NCBI GenBank assembly: GCA_023457435.1
Contig: JAEWLS010000011.1
Coordinates: 124,001-188,000, forward strand
Origin: Pseudomonadota bacterium
GTDB taxonomy: Bacteria > Pseudomonadota > Alphaproteobacteria > Rhizobiales > Rhizobiaceae
Direction: 5' to 3'
Length of the DNA stretch: 64,000 nucleotides
The notes under the pieces are model-generated. The model made no database searches and had not been told where the DNA came from. It saw only the letters and a list, made by a program, of their open reading frames with translations. A program made the translations under genes and the position numbers. This document shows positions 51,238-59,249 of the stretch, piece by piece (position 1 is the first letter of the stretch; each line of letters starts with the position of its first letter).

Positions 51238-51460
51238 CGCTGCGGAGCAATTCGTGGCCGAAGCCGACCTTACGGAATATGATTGGAGCGCCGCGGAGCC
51301 CGTTCGCTACGAGTTCGAGGACAAGTCGGCGCGCGTCACCATGCGAATGCCGGTGAGCCAGCTGGAGAGCATAAAGGCGGAGGCTGCGCGCCGCGGCGTG
51401 AAATATCAGCGCCTGATGCGGGAGCTGATGGAACGCGGCATGCGATCGATGCAGCGATAG
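51173..51460 (+). CDS. brnA: BrnA-like CopG/ribbon-helix-helix antitoxin
   Basis: 95 residues from ATG at 51173; a GTG at 51158 is also in frame. KRKWPSLPTDDAAEQFVAEADLTEYDW is the toxin-binding N-terminus, and ARVTMRMPVSQLESIKAEAARRGVKYQRLMRELME the C-terminal ribbon-helix-helix. In the BrnTA system this protein binds and neutralises BrnT and represses the operon. The 65-bp overlap with brnT uses a different frame. Confidence 0.83.
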   Translation: METKLTDTSGSKRKWPSLPTDDAAEQFVAEADLTEYDWSAAEPVRYEFEDKSARVTMRMPVSQLESIKAEAARRGVKYQRLMRELMERGMRSMQR

Positions 51461-51494
51461 CGGATCGATCTCAGGACGAGGGGCAGGGGGAAAG

Positions 51495-52886
51495 ATGGCG
51501 ATCACGGCGGATGGCGGGGTGCCGGTACAGGCCGAAACGCGGGCGCCGAGGCGCGCGATCTGGGGCTGGATGTTCTTCGACTGGGCGCAGCAGCCCTTCC
51601 ACACGCTGATCATCACCTTCGTGTTCGCGCCGTACTTCGCCGCGCGTGTCGCGGCGAACAGCGCCGAGGGACAGGAGCTGTGGGGCTACGCCACCGGGAT
51701 CGGCGGGCTGATCATCGCGCTCGCCTCCCCCGTGCTCGGCGCCATCGCCGACGCGTCGGGGCCGCGCAAGCCGTGGATCGCGGTGTTTTCCGTGTTCGGC
51801 GTCATCGGCTGCTGGATGCTCTGGTACGCGACGCCGGGCATGACCGATCTGAACTGGCTGCTGTTCTGGATCGCACTCGCCGTGTTCGGCATGGAGTTCG
51901 CCGCCGTCTTCAACAATGCGATGATGCCGACGCTGGTGCCGCGCGCCGAACTCGGCCGGCTTTCCGGCTCGTCGTGGGGGCTCGGCTATGTCGGCGGGCT
52001 GATCACGCTGGTGATCGTGCTCGGGCTGCTGTCGGCCTCCGAAACGACGGGCAAGACGCTGCTCGGGCTGACGCCGCTGTTTGGCCTCGACCCGGCGACG
52101 CACGAGGGCGACCGGGCGAGCGGGCCTTTCACCGCGGTCTGGTATCTTATCTTCGCGCTGCCGATGTTCCTGTGGACGCCCGACGTGGCGCGGCGCGCCT
52201 CGGCAGGCGCGGTGCGGCGCGGGCTGCAGCGGCTGTGGACGACGCTGAAGGGCCTGCCGCGCGAGCGCAGCTACTTCTCCTTCCTGATCGGCTCGATGTT
52301 CTACCGCGACGCGCTCAACGCGCTCTATTCGTTCGGCGGCATCTACGCGGCCGGCGTTCTCGGCTGGTCGATCATCCAGATCGGCATCTTCGGCATTCTC
52401 GCCAACATCACGGGCGCCATCGGCGCGTGGCTCGGCGGCCGTGCCGACCAGCGCTTCGGACCCAAGCCGGTGGTGGCGGTTTCGGCGGCGGTGCTGACGC
52501 TGTGCTGCATCATCGTCATCTCGACGACCCAGACCGAAGTGCTGTTCGTGCCGGTCGCGGCGGCGGGGCTGCCGGACATCACCTTCTACATCGCCGGCGC
52601 GCTGATCGGCGCGGCGGGCGGATCCCTGCAGGCGGCGTCGCGCACGCTGCTGGTCGACCAAGTGGCGAAGGACCGCGTGACGGAGGCGTTCGGGCTCTAC
52701 GCGCTGTCCGGCAAGGCGACGACGTTCATCGCGCCGCTGTCGATCGCGCTCGCCACCGGCTGGTTCGCCTCCGAGGCGTTCGGCCTGTCGGTGCAGGATG
52801 CGCAGCGGCTCGGCGTGACGCCGATCGTCGTGCTGTTCCTGCTCGGGCTGGCGCTGCTGCCCTGGGTAAGGAGCCGGGCGTATTAG
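51495..52886 (+). CDS. MFS transporter, UMF1/Atg22-like family
   Basis: 463 residues with about 12 membrane helices. IWGWMFFDWAQQPFHTLIITFVFAPYFAARVA is the UMF1 signature near residues 22-53, and SPVLGAIADASGPRKPWI the conserved loop 2-3. The second half includes GIYAAGVLGWSIIQIGIFGILANI and ADQRFGPKP. The family includes vacuolar amino-acid exporters in yeast; the bacterial substrate is unknown. It lies 34 bp after brnA, possibly by chance. Confidence 0.87.
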   Translation: MAITADGGVPVQAETRAPRRAIWGWMFFDWAQQPFHTLIITFVFAPYFAARVAANSAEGQELWGYATGIGGLIIALASPVLGAIADASGPRKPWIAVFSVFGVIGCWMLWYATPGMTDLNWLLFWIALAVFGMEFAAVFNNAMMPTLVPRAELGRLSGSSWGLGYVGGLITLVIVLGLLSASETTGKTLLGLTPLFGLDPATHEGDRASGPFTAVWYLIFALPMFLWTPDVARRASAGAVRRGLQRLWTTLKGLPRERSYFSFLIGSMFYRDALNALYSFGGIYAAGVLGWSIIQIGIFGILANITGAIGAWLGGRADQRFGPKPVVAVSAAVLTLCCIIVISTTQTEVLFVPVAAAGLPDITFYIAGALIGAAGGSLQAASRTLLVDQVAKDRVTEAFGLYALSGKATTFIAPLSIALATGWFASEAFGLSVQDAQRLGVTPIVVLFLLGLALLPWVRSRAY

Positions 52887-52927
52887 GGCAGGCGCCCGCG
52901 CCGGACATCCGGCGCAGGCAGCGCGCT

Positions 52928-54502
52928 TCAGCGCGGGGCGGCGTAGGCCGGAGCCCCGGCGGCGCCCGCGGCTGCCGCCTCCTCGGCGTCGATCTCCGCC
53001 TCCGGCTCGCGGCGCAGCGTGTTGGACAGCGGTATCTCCCTGAGCCGGAAGGCGATGAGGCACGCCACCGCGGCGGCGGCGCCGGCAACCCAGAAGACCG
53101 GATGCAGGGCGCTGGCGAAGGCCTCGAGCACGCCGGTGCGCATCGGCTCCGGCAGTGCGGCGATCATCTCGCGCCTGAAGCCGCCGGCACCGGAATGACC
53201 GCCCATGCCGAGCGCGGCGAACTCGGCGGCCAGCCGGTTCGAGAAGATCGCGCCGAAGACGGAGACGCCGATCGAACCGCCGATCTGCCGGAACATGGTC
53301 ATGCCGGCCGTGGCGACGCCGACGATGGACCTGTCGACGGCGTTCTGCGTCGCCGTCATGCTGACGGTCATCACCGGGCCGATGCCGATGCCGGCGAGCA
53401 GCATGTAGACGCCGACCTGCCAGTCGGGCGTGTCGATTTCCATCGTGCCGAGCAGCAGCATGCCGGCGACAAGCACCGCCGTCGACGCGATCGGCAGCCA
53501 GCGGTAGCGGCCGGTACGGCTCATCACCATGCCGGACAGCATCGACGCGCCGATCAGCCCAACCATCATCGGCAGCAGTTGGAGGCCGGAGCCGGTCGGG
53601 CTCACGCCCTTGGCGACCTGCAGATAGAGCGGCAGGAAGGTGATCGAGCCGAACATGGCCATGCCGACGATGAAGCCGACGGCGCTGGTGACGACGAAGG
53701 TGTTGTTGCGGAAAAGCGAGAGCGGCATAACCGGCTCCTCGGCGCGCGACTCGACCCAGACGAAGAGGACGAGGCACAGCACCGCGACGACGAGCAGTAC
53801 GATCATCATCGGGGCGCCCCACGGGAAGGTGTTGCCGCCGAGACTGGTGTAGAGAACCAGCGCCGACAGCGTGCCGGTCAGCAGGGCGAAGCCGGGGTAG
53901 TCGATCTTGTGCGCGACGCGCTCCGGACGCGCCTTGAGCGCAGCGGCGATGACCAGCAGGGCGGCGACGCCGATCGGCAGATTGACCAGGAAGATCCAGC
54001 GCCAGCTGAAATGCTCGACGATGAAGCCGCCGAGCAGCGGGCCGACCACCGTGGAAACGCCGAAGACGCCGCCGAGCACGCCCTGGATGCGGCCGCGCTG
54101 GCGCGGCGGGATGATGTCGGCGACCACGGCCATCGCGATGACCATGAGGCCGCCGCCGCCGAGGCCCTGCACGGTTCGCGCGGCGATCAGGAAGGTCATC
54201 GAGCTGGCGACGGCCGACAGCGCCGCGCCGGCAAGGAAGATGACGATGGCGATCTGCAGGACGACCTTGCGGCCGTACAGGTCGCCGAGCTTGCCGTAGA
54301 TCGGCGCGACGACGGTCCCCGACAAAAGATAGGCGATGACGACCCACGACAGGTGGTCGAGGCCGCCGAGGTCCGAGACGATGGTGGGAAGCGCGGTCGC
54401 GACGATGGTCTGGCCGAGCGAGGCAAGCAGCAGCGTGACGGCGACGGCGCCGATGATGAGACGGACGCGAGGCTCGGCAGGCGGTTGAACAGTCGAATCC
54501 AT
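52928..54502 (-). CDS. DHA2 family (EmrB/QacA) multidrug efflux transporter
   Basis: 524 residues with 14 membrane segments. Motif LDHLSWVVIAYLLSGTVVAPIYGKLGDLYGRK and RTVQGLGGGGLMVIAMAVVADIIPPRQRG (motif D/A/B) are the DHA2 signatures. The C-terminal tail is Glu/Ala-rich. It exports drugs or hydrophobic compounds by proton antiport. A MarR regulator is divergent with AT-rich palindromes between, the standard arrangement for a repressor-controlled efflux pump. Confidence 0.92.
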   Translation of the reverse strand: MDSTVQPPAEPRVRLIIGAVAVTLLLASLGQTIVATALPTIVSDLGGLDHLSWVVIAYLLSGTVVAPIYGKLGDLYGRKVVLQIAIVIFLAGAALSAVASSMTFLIAARTVQGLGGGGLMVIAMAVVADIIPPRQRGRIQGVLGGVFGVSTVVGPLLGGFIVEHFSWRWIFLVNLPIGVAALLVIAAALKARPERVAHKIDYPGFALLTGTLSALVLYTSLGGNTFPWGAPMMIVLLVVAVLCLVLFVWVESRAEEPVMPLSLFRNNTFVVTSAVGFIVGMAMFGSITFLPLYLQVAKGVSPTGSGLQLLPMMVGLIGASMLSGMVMSRTGRYRWLPIASTAVLVAGMLLLGTMEIDTPDWQVGVYMLLAGIGIGPVMTVSMTATQNAVDRSIVGVATAGMTMFRQIGGSIGVSVFGAIFSNRLAAEFAALGMGGHSGAGGFRREMIAALPEPMRTGVLEAFASALHPVFWVAGAAAAVACLIAFRLREIPLSNTLRREPEAEIDAEEAAAAGAAGAPAYAAPR

Positions 54503-54613
54503 GGCAGCATCCTGGAACGGAAATGGCTCCGATGGCCGGAGCCGGCACGCGGCAGCGCTTGTGATCGCGGCCGAACGGGCTATATATCTGCTTAGAGCAT
54601 TTATATGTCAATA

Positions 54614-54625
54614 GCATATATATGC
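54614..54625. promoter_or_regulatory. MarR-type operator palindrome
   Basis: GCATATATATGC is a perfect 12-bp palindrome in the 149-bp gap between the divergent efflux pump and MarR genes. A second AT-rich partial copy (AGCATTTATATG, 54596-54607) lies next to it. The gap also includes TATATAT boxes suitable as -10 elements. Confidence 0.6.
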
Positions 54626-54651
54626 ATAACGCACATAATCGCGGGTGGGAA

Positions 54652-55290
54652 ATGTCAGAGCAGCTGGATCGCCAGGTCGCCGAGCGCCTCGGGAAGGCAG
54701 GGCTGCGTCCGCCGGTCATCGCGGCGATGCAGCGGATCGACGCGCTGCTGCAGCACTGGCGCCGCCGGGTCTCGCGCCGCGAACTCGGCCAGACCGCGCT
54801 CGCCGATCTCGGCATAGACCTCGACATGCCGGGGCTCGACGTGCTGTTCGCGATAGAAGGCGCCAGGATCGAGTTCGGCGATGCGGGACAGGGCGAGACG
54901 ACGGTCGGGGCCGTGGCCGAGCGGCTCGCCATCGATCCGTCGCGCGCATCGCGCATCGTCGCCGAAGCCGTGGAGCGCGGCTATGCGATGCGCGGCGTCT
55001 CCCAGGCCGACGCGCGCCGTGCCGTCGTCACGCTGACCGACAGGGGGGCGCGCGTCGTCGCCGCGGTGACCGAGTACAAGGCGCTGCTGATGGGCGATTT
55101 CCTGTCCGAATGGAGCAGCGCCGAACTCGAGGCGTTCCTGCCGTTGCTGGAGCGCCTTTCGGCATGGTCGGACAGCACCGGAGAGCGCCGCGAGAAGTTC
55201 GCGGCCGAGATCGAGGCGCTCGCCGCCTCGCTGCGCCAGGGTGTCCTCAACGGCGGCCAGGCGTCCCCGGCACAGGAGAAACAGGCTTAG
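54652..55290 (+). CDS. MarR family transcriptional regulator
   Basis: 212 residues from the ATG at 54652 with GGTGGGAA upstream. An ATG at 54622 would place the start inside the operator palindrome and lacks a ribosome site, so I reject it. The winged helix lies at about 85-145 (TTVGAVAERLAIDPSRASRIVAEAVERGYAMRGVSQADARRAVVTLTDRGARVV). It likely represses the divergent DHA2 pump and itself. Its stop overlaps ispA's stop. Confidence 0.9.
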   Translation: MSEQLDRQVAERLGKAGLRPPVIAAMQRIDALLQHWRRRVSRRELGQTALADLGIDLDMPGLDVLFAIEGARIEFGDAGQGETTVGAVAERLAIDPSRASRIVAEAVERGYAMRGVSQADARRAVVTLTDRGARVVAAVTEYKALLMGDFLSEWSSAELEAFLPLLERLSAWSDSTGERREKFAAEIEALAASLRQGVLNGGQASPAQEKQA

Positions 55291-56207
55291 GAGCGCCGCT
55301 CGGCGACGAAGCGCGCGGCGGCGCGCAGCAGCGCGGCCTCGTCGCCATGGGCGGCAAGCAGGTCCTGCGCCTGTTCGACCAGCCCGGCGAGCTGCCGGCG
55401 CGCCCACTCGACGCCGTGAAGGGCGGCGAGCGTCGCCTTGCCGGCGGCGGCATCCTTGCCCGTCGCCTTGCCCATAGCGCCGGAATCCGCGGTCAGGTCG
55501 AGCAGGTCGTCGGCAAGCTGGAAGGCCAGGCCGATCGCCTCGCCGAAGGCGGCAAGCCGCTCGCGATCCTCGGCCGCCGCACCGGCGATCACCGGGCCGG
55601 CCTCGCAGGCGAAGCGAATCAGCGCCCCGGTCTTCATCGCCTGCAGCCGGATGATGCCAGCCTCGCCGGGCGTCGCGGTTTCGGCCTCGAGATCGAGCAT
55701 CTGGCCGCCCGCCATGCCGCCGAGCCCCGCGGCGCGCGCCAGCATGCCGACAAGCGCCAGCCGGTCGGCGGCCGGTATCCTGTCCTGATCGCCGCGCGCG
55801 ACGAGGTCGAAGGCCAGCGTCAGCAGCGCGTCTCCCGCGAGGATGGCGGTGGCCTCGTCGAAGGCGCGGTGAACGGTCGGCTGGCCGCGGCGCAGATCGT
55901 CGTCGTCCATCGCCGGAAGGTCGTCGTGGACGAGCGAGTAGCAATGGACGCATTCGAGCGCGGCGGCGATGTCGAGCGCGGCGTCGGCGCCGGCGCCGAA
56001 CATCGCGGCGCTCTCGAGGACCAGGAAGGGGCGAAGCCGCTTGCCGCCGTTGAGGACGCCGTGGCGCATCGCCGCCAGCAGCCGCGCCGGACGTGCGATC
56101 TCGCCGGCTTCCGGGCGCGACGACAGAATGGCGTCGAGCCTCGCCTCGACACGCGTTGCGCTGGCCGCCAGCGCTGCCGCGAAATGATCGGATTCGACGC
56201 CCTTCAT
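55287..56207 (-). CDS. ispA: Farnesyl/geranyl diphosphate synthase
   Basis: 306 residues from the ATG at 56207; an ATG at 56225 is also open. The first Asp-rich motif is DDLPAMDDDD near residues 88-97, the second DDLLD near residue 223; KRLRPFLVLESAAMFG and GQMLDLEAE are also typical. It condenses DMAPP/IPP to farnesyl diphosphate for quinones, lipids and undecaprenyl carriers. Adjacent to a murein transglycosylase gene that is divergent. Confidence 0.92.
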   Translation of the reverse strand: MKGVESDHFAAALAASATRVEARLDAILSSRPEAGEIARPARLLAAMRHGVLNGGKRLRPFLVLESAAMFGAGADAALDIAAALECVHCYSLVHDDLPAMDDDDLRRGQPTVHRAFDEATAILAGDALLTLAFDLVARGDQDRIPAADRLALVGMLARAAGLGGMAGGQMLDLEAETATPGEAGIIRLQAMKTGALIRFACEAGPVIAGAAAEDRERLAAFGEAIGLAFQLADDLLDLTADSGAMGKATGKDAAAGKATLAALHGVEWARRQLAGLVEQAQDLLAAHGDEAALLRAAARFVAERRS

Positions 56208-56322
56208 TCGCTCAGGGTTGCCCATAGATGCGGCATGCGGTCAAGCGGCGCGGGGTCGCGGCGTTGCGCCGCCCGGCTTCCATCGATATTGCGGAACTTT
56301 GGGATTGAGCGAAGCGGCGTCG

Positions 56323-57069
56323 ATGGAGCCGGAAATCGAGGTGGAGCCGCGTCCGGTGCGGCCCCGGCGGCGCCGCGCAAGGTCGCGCCGCGCGCGCTTG
56401 CGCAACGCGCTGCGCATTGCGCTGATCGCGGCGTGCGTCCTCGTCGCGCTGCCCATCGCGCTGACGCTGTTCTATGCCGTGCCCGGCGTGCGGCCCGTAT
56501 CGGTGCTGATGGCCACCGATCTCGTCATGCTGCGGGGCTACGACCGGCAGTGGGTGGCGCTCGACGACATGGGCGACGCGATCGTCAACTCCGTCGTGAT
56601 GTCGGAAGATGGCCGCTTTTGCAGCCACGGCGGCGTCGACTGGGGCGCGATGAACCTCGTCATCGAGGAGATGCTTTCGGGCGAGGGCTCGCGTGGCGCC
56701 TCGACGATCCCGATGCAGACGGTCAAGAACCTCTACCTGTGGAACGGCCGCTCCTACATCCGCAAGGGGCTCGAGCTGCCGCTGGCGATCGTCTTCGACT
56801 TCATCCTGTCGAAACGGCGGGTCATGGAGATCTACCTCAACATCGCCGAGTGGGCGCCCGGGGTCTACGGCGCCGAAGCGGCGGCGCAGCATCACTTCAA
56901 GCGGCCGGCGAAGAAGCTGACGGCAAGGCAGGCGGCGCTGCTGGCCGTCACCTTGCCCAACCCGCGCCTGCGCAACCCGGCGAAACCCGGCCCCGGCCTC
57001 AACCGGCTGGCGACCATCGTGCAGAATCGCGCCGCCCAGGCCGGCGACTATGTGCGCTGCCTGAAATAG
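56323..57069 (+). CDS. mtgA: Monofunctional biosynthetic peptidoglycan transglycosylase
   Basis: 248 residues from the ATG at 56323; the longer frame to 56218 overlaps ispA and lacks family similarity. A basic cytoplasmic tail, one membrane anchor (about 26-48), then the glycosyltransferase 51 domain: catalytic Glu in VVMSEDGRFCSHGGVDW, STIPMQTVKNLYL, and RKGLELPLAIVFDFILSKRRVMEIYLNIAEW. It polymerises lipid II into glycan strands. rpmF follows 132 bp later. Confidence 0.93.
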   Translation: MEPEIEVEPRPVRPRRRRARSRRARLRNALRIALIAACVLVALPIALTLFYAVPGVRPVSVLMATDLVMLRGYDRQWVALDDMGDAIVNSVVMSEDGRFCSHGGVDWGAMNLVIEEMLSGEGSRGASTIPMQTVKNLYLWNGRSYIRKGLELPLAIVFDFILSKRRVMEIYLNIAEWAPGVYGAEAAAQHHFKRPAKKLTARQAALLAVTLPNPRLRNPAKPGPGLNRLATIVQNRAAQAGDYVRCLK

Positions 57070-57201
57070 GCGCGGCGAAAAAATCGGCCGCCGACGCTGG
57101 CAAAACACGCCGGCCTCGTATATAGGCACGCGACTTTCATGGGATTGCGGCCTGCAGCACACCCTCCACGGGCGGCGCGGGCATTGACAGGAGTAGCAAA
57201 C

Positions 57202-57384
57202 GTGGCCGTACCGAAAAGGAAAACTTCGCCGTCGAAGCGCGGCATGCGCCGTTCCGCCGACGCGCTGAAGGCCCCGACCTATGTCGAGGACAAGAACTCC
57301 GGCGAAATGCGCCGCCCGCACCATGTCGACCTGAAGACCGGCATGTATCGCGGCCGCCAGGTGCTGGAGCCGAAGGAAGGCTGA
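57202..57384 (+). CDS. rpmF: 50S ribosomal protein L32
   Basis: 60 residues from a GTG with AGGAG eight bases upstream. AVPKRKTSPSKRGMRRSADAL is the standard N-terminus; zinc cysteines are absent, so it is the zinc-independent form common in alphaproteobacteria. The frame extends upstream in noncoding sequence. A terminator follows 28 bp past the stop. Confidence 0.96.
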   Translation: MAVPKRKTSPSKRGMRRSADALKAPTYVEDKNSGEMRRPHHVDLKTGMYRGRQVLEPKEG

Positions 57385-57411
57385 GCCTTTCCGCGCTTGC
57401 AGGTTTCGATG

Positions 57412-57434
57412 GACCGGCCGCTGGCCGGTCTTTT
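57412..57434 (+). terminator. Terminator after rpmF
   Basis: GACCGGCC (57412-57419), loop GCT, GGCCGGTC (57423-57430), then TTTT. A perfect 8-bp GC-rich stem with a T-run. Confidence 0.9.
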
Positions 57435-57503
57435 CGTTTCGGGGCACGCTTGACGGCCAGTTTGCGCGGCGCTCTAGATGACCCGCCTTCTCCGGAGCGT
57501 GAC

Positions 57504-57905
57504 ATGCTTGCCCACCTGCCGCTGATGATCGTGCCGTTCGTGCTCTACAATCTGGGGCTGACCGGCCTGCTCGGCGGCGACGGCAATCCCTGGGGCAACG
57601 TGCTGTTCTCGATGCCGATGCTGTCGGGCGGGGTCTGGTCGTTCACCCTCGGCGACCTCGTGACAATCGTCGCGCTCGCTTTGCTCTTCGTCGAGCTGGT
57701 GAAGTCGACGCGGACGAGCAACGCCTCCATCGTCGACCACCTGCTGTCGCTGGCCGTGCTGGTGCTGTTCATCGTCGAGTTCCTGCTGGTGCAGGGCGCG
57801 GCGACCAGCCTGTTCTTCCTGCTGATGTTCGTCGCCGCGATCGACGTGCTCGCCGGCTTCTCGGTGTCGCTGCGCGCGGCGAGCCGCGACGTCAATTTCC
57901 GCTAG
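57504..57905 (+). CDS. Conserved small membrane protein
   Basis: 133 residues from ATG at 57504, which has CCGGAG upstream; the frame opens earlier at 57450 without a ribosome site. Four hydrophobic segments: LAHLPLMIVPFVLYNLGLTGLL, LGDLVTIVALALLFVELV, HLLSLAVLVLFIVEFLLVQ, and TSLFFLLMFVAAIDVLAGF. No family name comes to mind; the pattern is conserved among rhizobia. Its stop overlaps that of the convergent HbpS-like gene. Confidence 0.75.
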   Translation: MLAHLPLMIVPFVLYNLGLTGLLGGDGNPWGNVLFSMPMLSGGVWSFTLGDLVTIVALALLFVELVKSTRTSNASIVDHLLSLAVLVLFIVEFLLVQGAATSLFFLLMFVAAIDVLAGFSVSLRAASRDVNFR

Positions 57906-58354
57906 GCGCCTGGATCCGCAGCCAGTCCGGCAGCCTCGATGCCGGCGATCGCCGCGGTCTCGTCATTGTCGGACGTGTCGCCGGTGATGCCGACGGCGCC
58001 GAGCAGGCGGCCTTCGCCATCACGCACGAGAACCCCGCCCGGCACCGGCACGATGCTGCCGCCCGAGACGCCCGACAGGCCGGTGAAGAAGTGCGGGCGG
58101 TCGACCGCGATCTTCGCCACCGCGCGCGAGCCGACGCCGAGGGCCAGCGCACCGTAGGCCTTGCCGAAGGCGATCTCGTAGCGAAGCATCGAGGCGCCGT
58201 CCTGCCGCTGGAACGCCAGGGGATGGCCGCCGGCATCGAGGACGACCACCGCCATCGGCTTGAAGCCGGACTTGCCGGCCTTCGACAGCGCTGCCTCGAT
58301 GATCCTGTTGGCGGCGGCAAGGCCGAGCACGCTCATCCCGAAATGCTCCATCAT
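57902..58354 (-). CDS. GlcG/HbpS family heme-binding-like protein
   Basis: 150 residues; ATG codons at 58354, 58351 and 58336 are all possible. KPMAVVVLDAGGHPLAFQRQDGA and VPVPGGVLVRDGEGRLLGAVGITGDTSDNDE are the GlcG/HbpS signatures. Relatives bind heme (HbpS of Streptomyces) or occur next to glycolate oxidase; the function here is unknown. It lies on the minus strand directly after phaR. Confidence 0.85.
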   Translation of the reverse strand: MMEHFGMSVLGLAAANRIIEAALSKAGKSGFKPMAVVVLDAGGHPLAFQRQDGASMLRYEIAFGKAYGALALGVGSRAVAKIAVDRPHFFTGLSGVSGGSIVPVPGGVLVRDGEGRLLGAVGITGDTSDNDETAAIAGIEAAGLAADPGA

Positions 58355-58377
58355 GCTTGAGAGGGTAGGACGGGCGC

Positions 58378-58971
58378 CTAGCGGCGGCCCATGTCGTCGA
58401 TGCGGCGCTGCATGGCGGCGATCTGGTCGCGCAGCTCCTTCAGATCGTCAGCCGGCTTGTCGTCGCGCTCCGCCGGCGCTTCGGTCGCCGTGGCCGCCGG
58501 AAACGGCGTGAACATCCGCATCGCGTTCTGGAACATCTCGACGTTGCGGCGCGCCTGCTCCTCGAAGGCCTTCAGCGGCGCCGTCGACATCACATCCATG
58601 GGGTTCTTGCCGAGCGCATTCTTCATCTCCGCGCGGAAACGCTCCTGCTCGCGCGCGAAGGCCACCATCGACTGTTCGAGGAAACTCGGGACCACCATCT
58701 GCATCTGGTCGCCGTAGAAGGAGATCAGCTGGCGCAGGAACGGGATCGGCAGCATGTTCTGCCCATCCTTGTTCTCCAGCTCGAAGATGATCTGCGTCAG
58801 GACGGGATGAGTTATGTCGTCGCCGGACTTGGCATCCTGGACGGTGAACTCCTCGCCGCGCTTCACCATCTCGGCGAGATCCTCAAGCGTGACGTAGGTC
58901 GACGTACCGGTGTTGTAGAGGCGCCGGTTGGCGTATTTCTTGATGACGACCGGTTCGTCCTTGGCGGGCAT
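58378..58971 (-). CDS. phaR: Polyhydroxyalkanoate synthesis repressor PhaR
   Basis: 197 residues from ATG at 58971, which has GGGAGG upstream. N-terminal DNA-binding module VVIKKYANRRLYNTGTSTYVTLEDLAEMVKRG and the PHB-accumulation domain with DITHPVLTQIIFELE and MLPIPFLRQLISFYGDQMQ. PhaR binds both PHB granules and DNA, relieving repression of phasin and pha genes when PHB is present. It is divergent from phaA-phaB, so the 278-bp gap is its likely target. Confidence 0.94.
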   Translation of the reverse strand: MPAKDEPVVIKKYANRRLYNTGTSTYVTLEDLAEMVKRGEEFTVQDAKSGDDITHPVLTQIIFELENKDGQNMLPIPFLRQLISFYGDQMQMVVPSFLEQSMVAFAREQERFRAEMKNALGKNPMDVMSTAPLKAFEEQARRNVEMFQNAMRMFTPFPAATATEAPAERDDKPADDLKELRDQIAAMQRRIDDMGRR

Positions 58972-59249
58972 CGCGTTCCTCCCAACACCCAACGTCAAGC
59001 CGTCCAGGACGGCTTCGACCGGCCGCTTCCTTCGGCAATTGCGTGAGGATTGCGCAAAACATCCTGAAATGAAAGCACTTTGTGCAGTGCCGAAAGACGG
59101 CCGTCGCGGAAGGCGGCGAGCCGCGAAACCACCGCGTTTGCCGGATGTTGGCCCTGCTGCACTGCCGAATCCGCTTTGACAGGCAGGGCGGAAAACGTCA
59201 AAAACGGCACAAAGGCCGCGCAGCGGCACAATTCAGGGAGCAAACGCTC

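Noticed and set aside
51471..54956. Minus-strand open frame of 1161 codons
   Set aside because: It runs antisense to an MFS gene and out of frame across the DHA2 pump; it is Arg/Ala-rich and lacks motifs, so it is a GC-driven shadow.
59100..59249. PhaR operator in the phaR-phaA gap
   Set aside because: CTGCACTGCC-like words are present, but no clear spaced palindrome, so I did not list a site.
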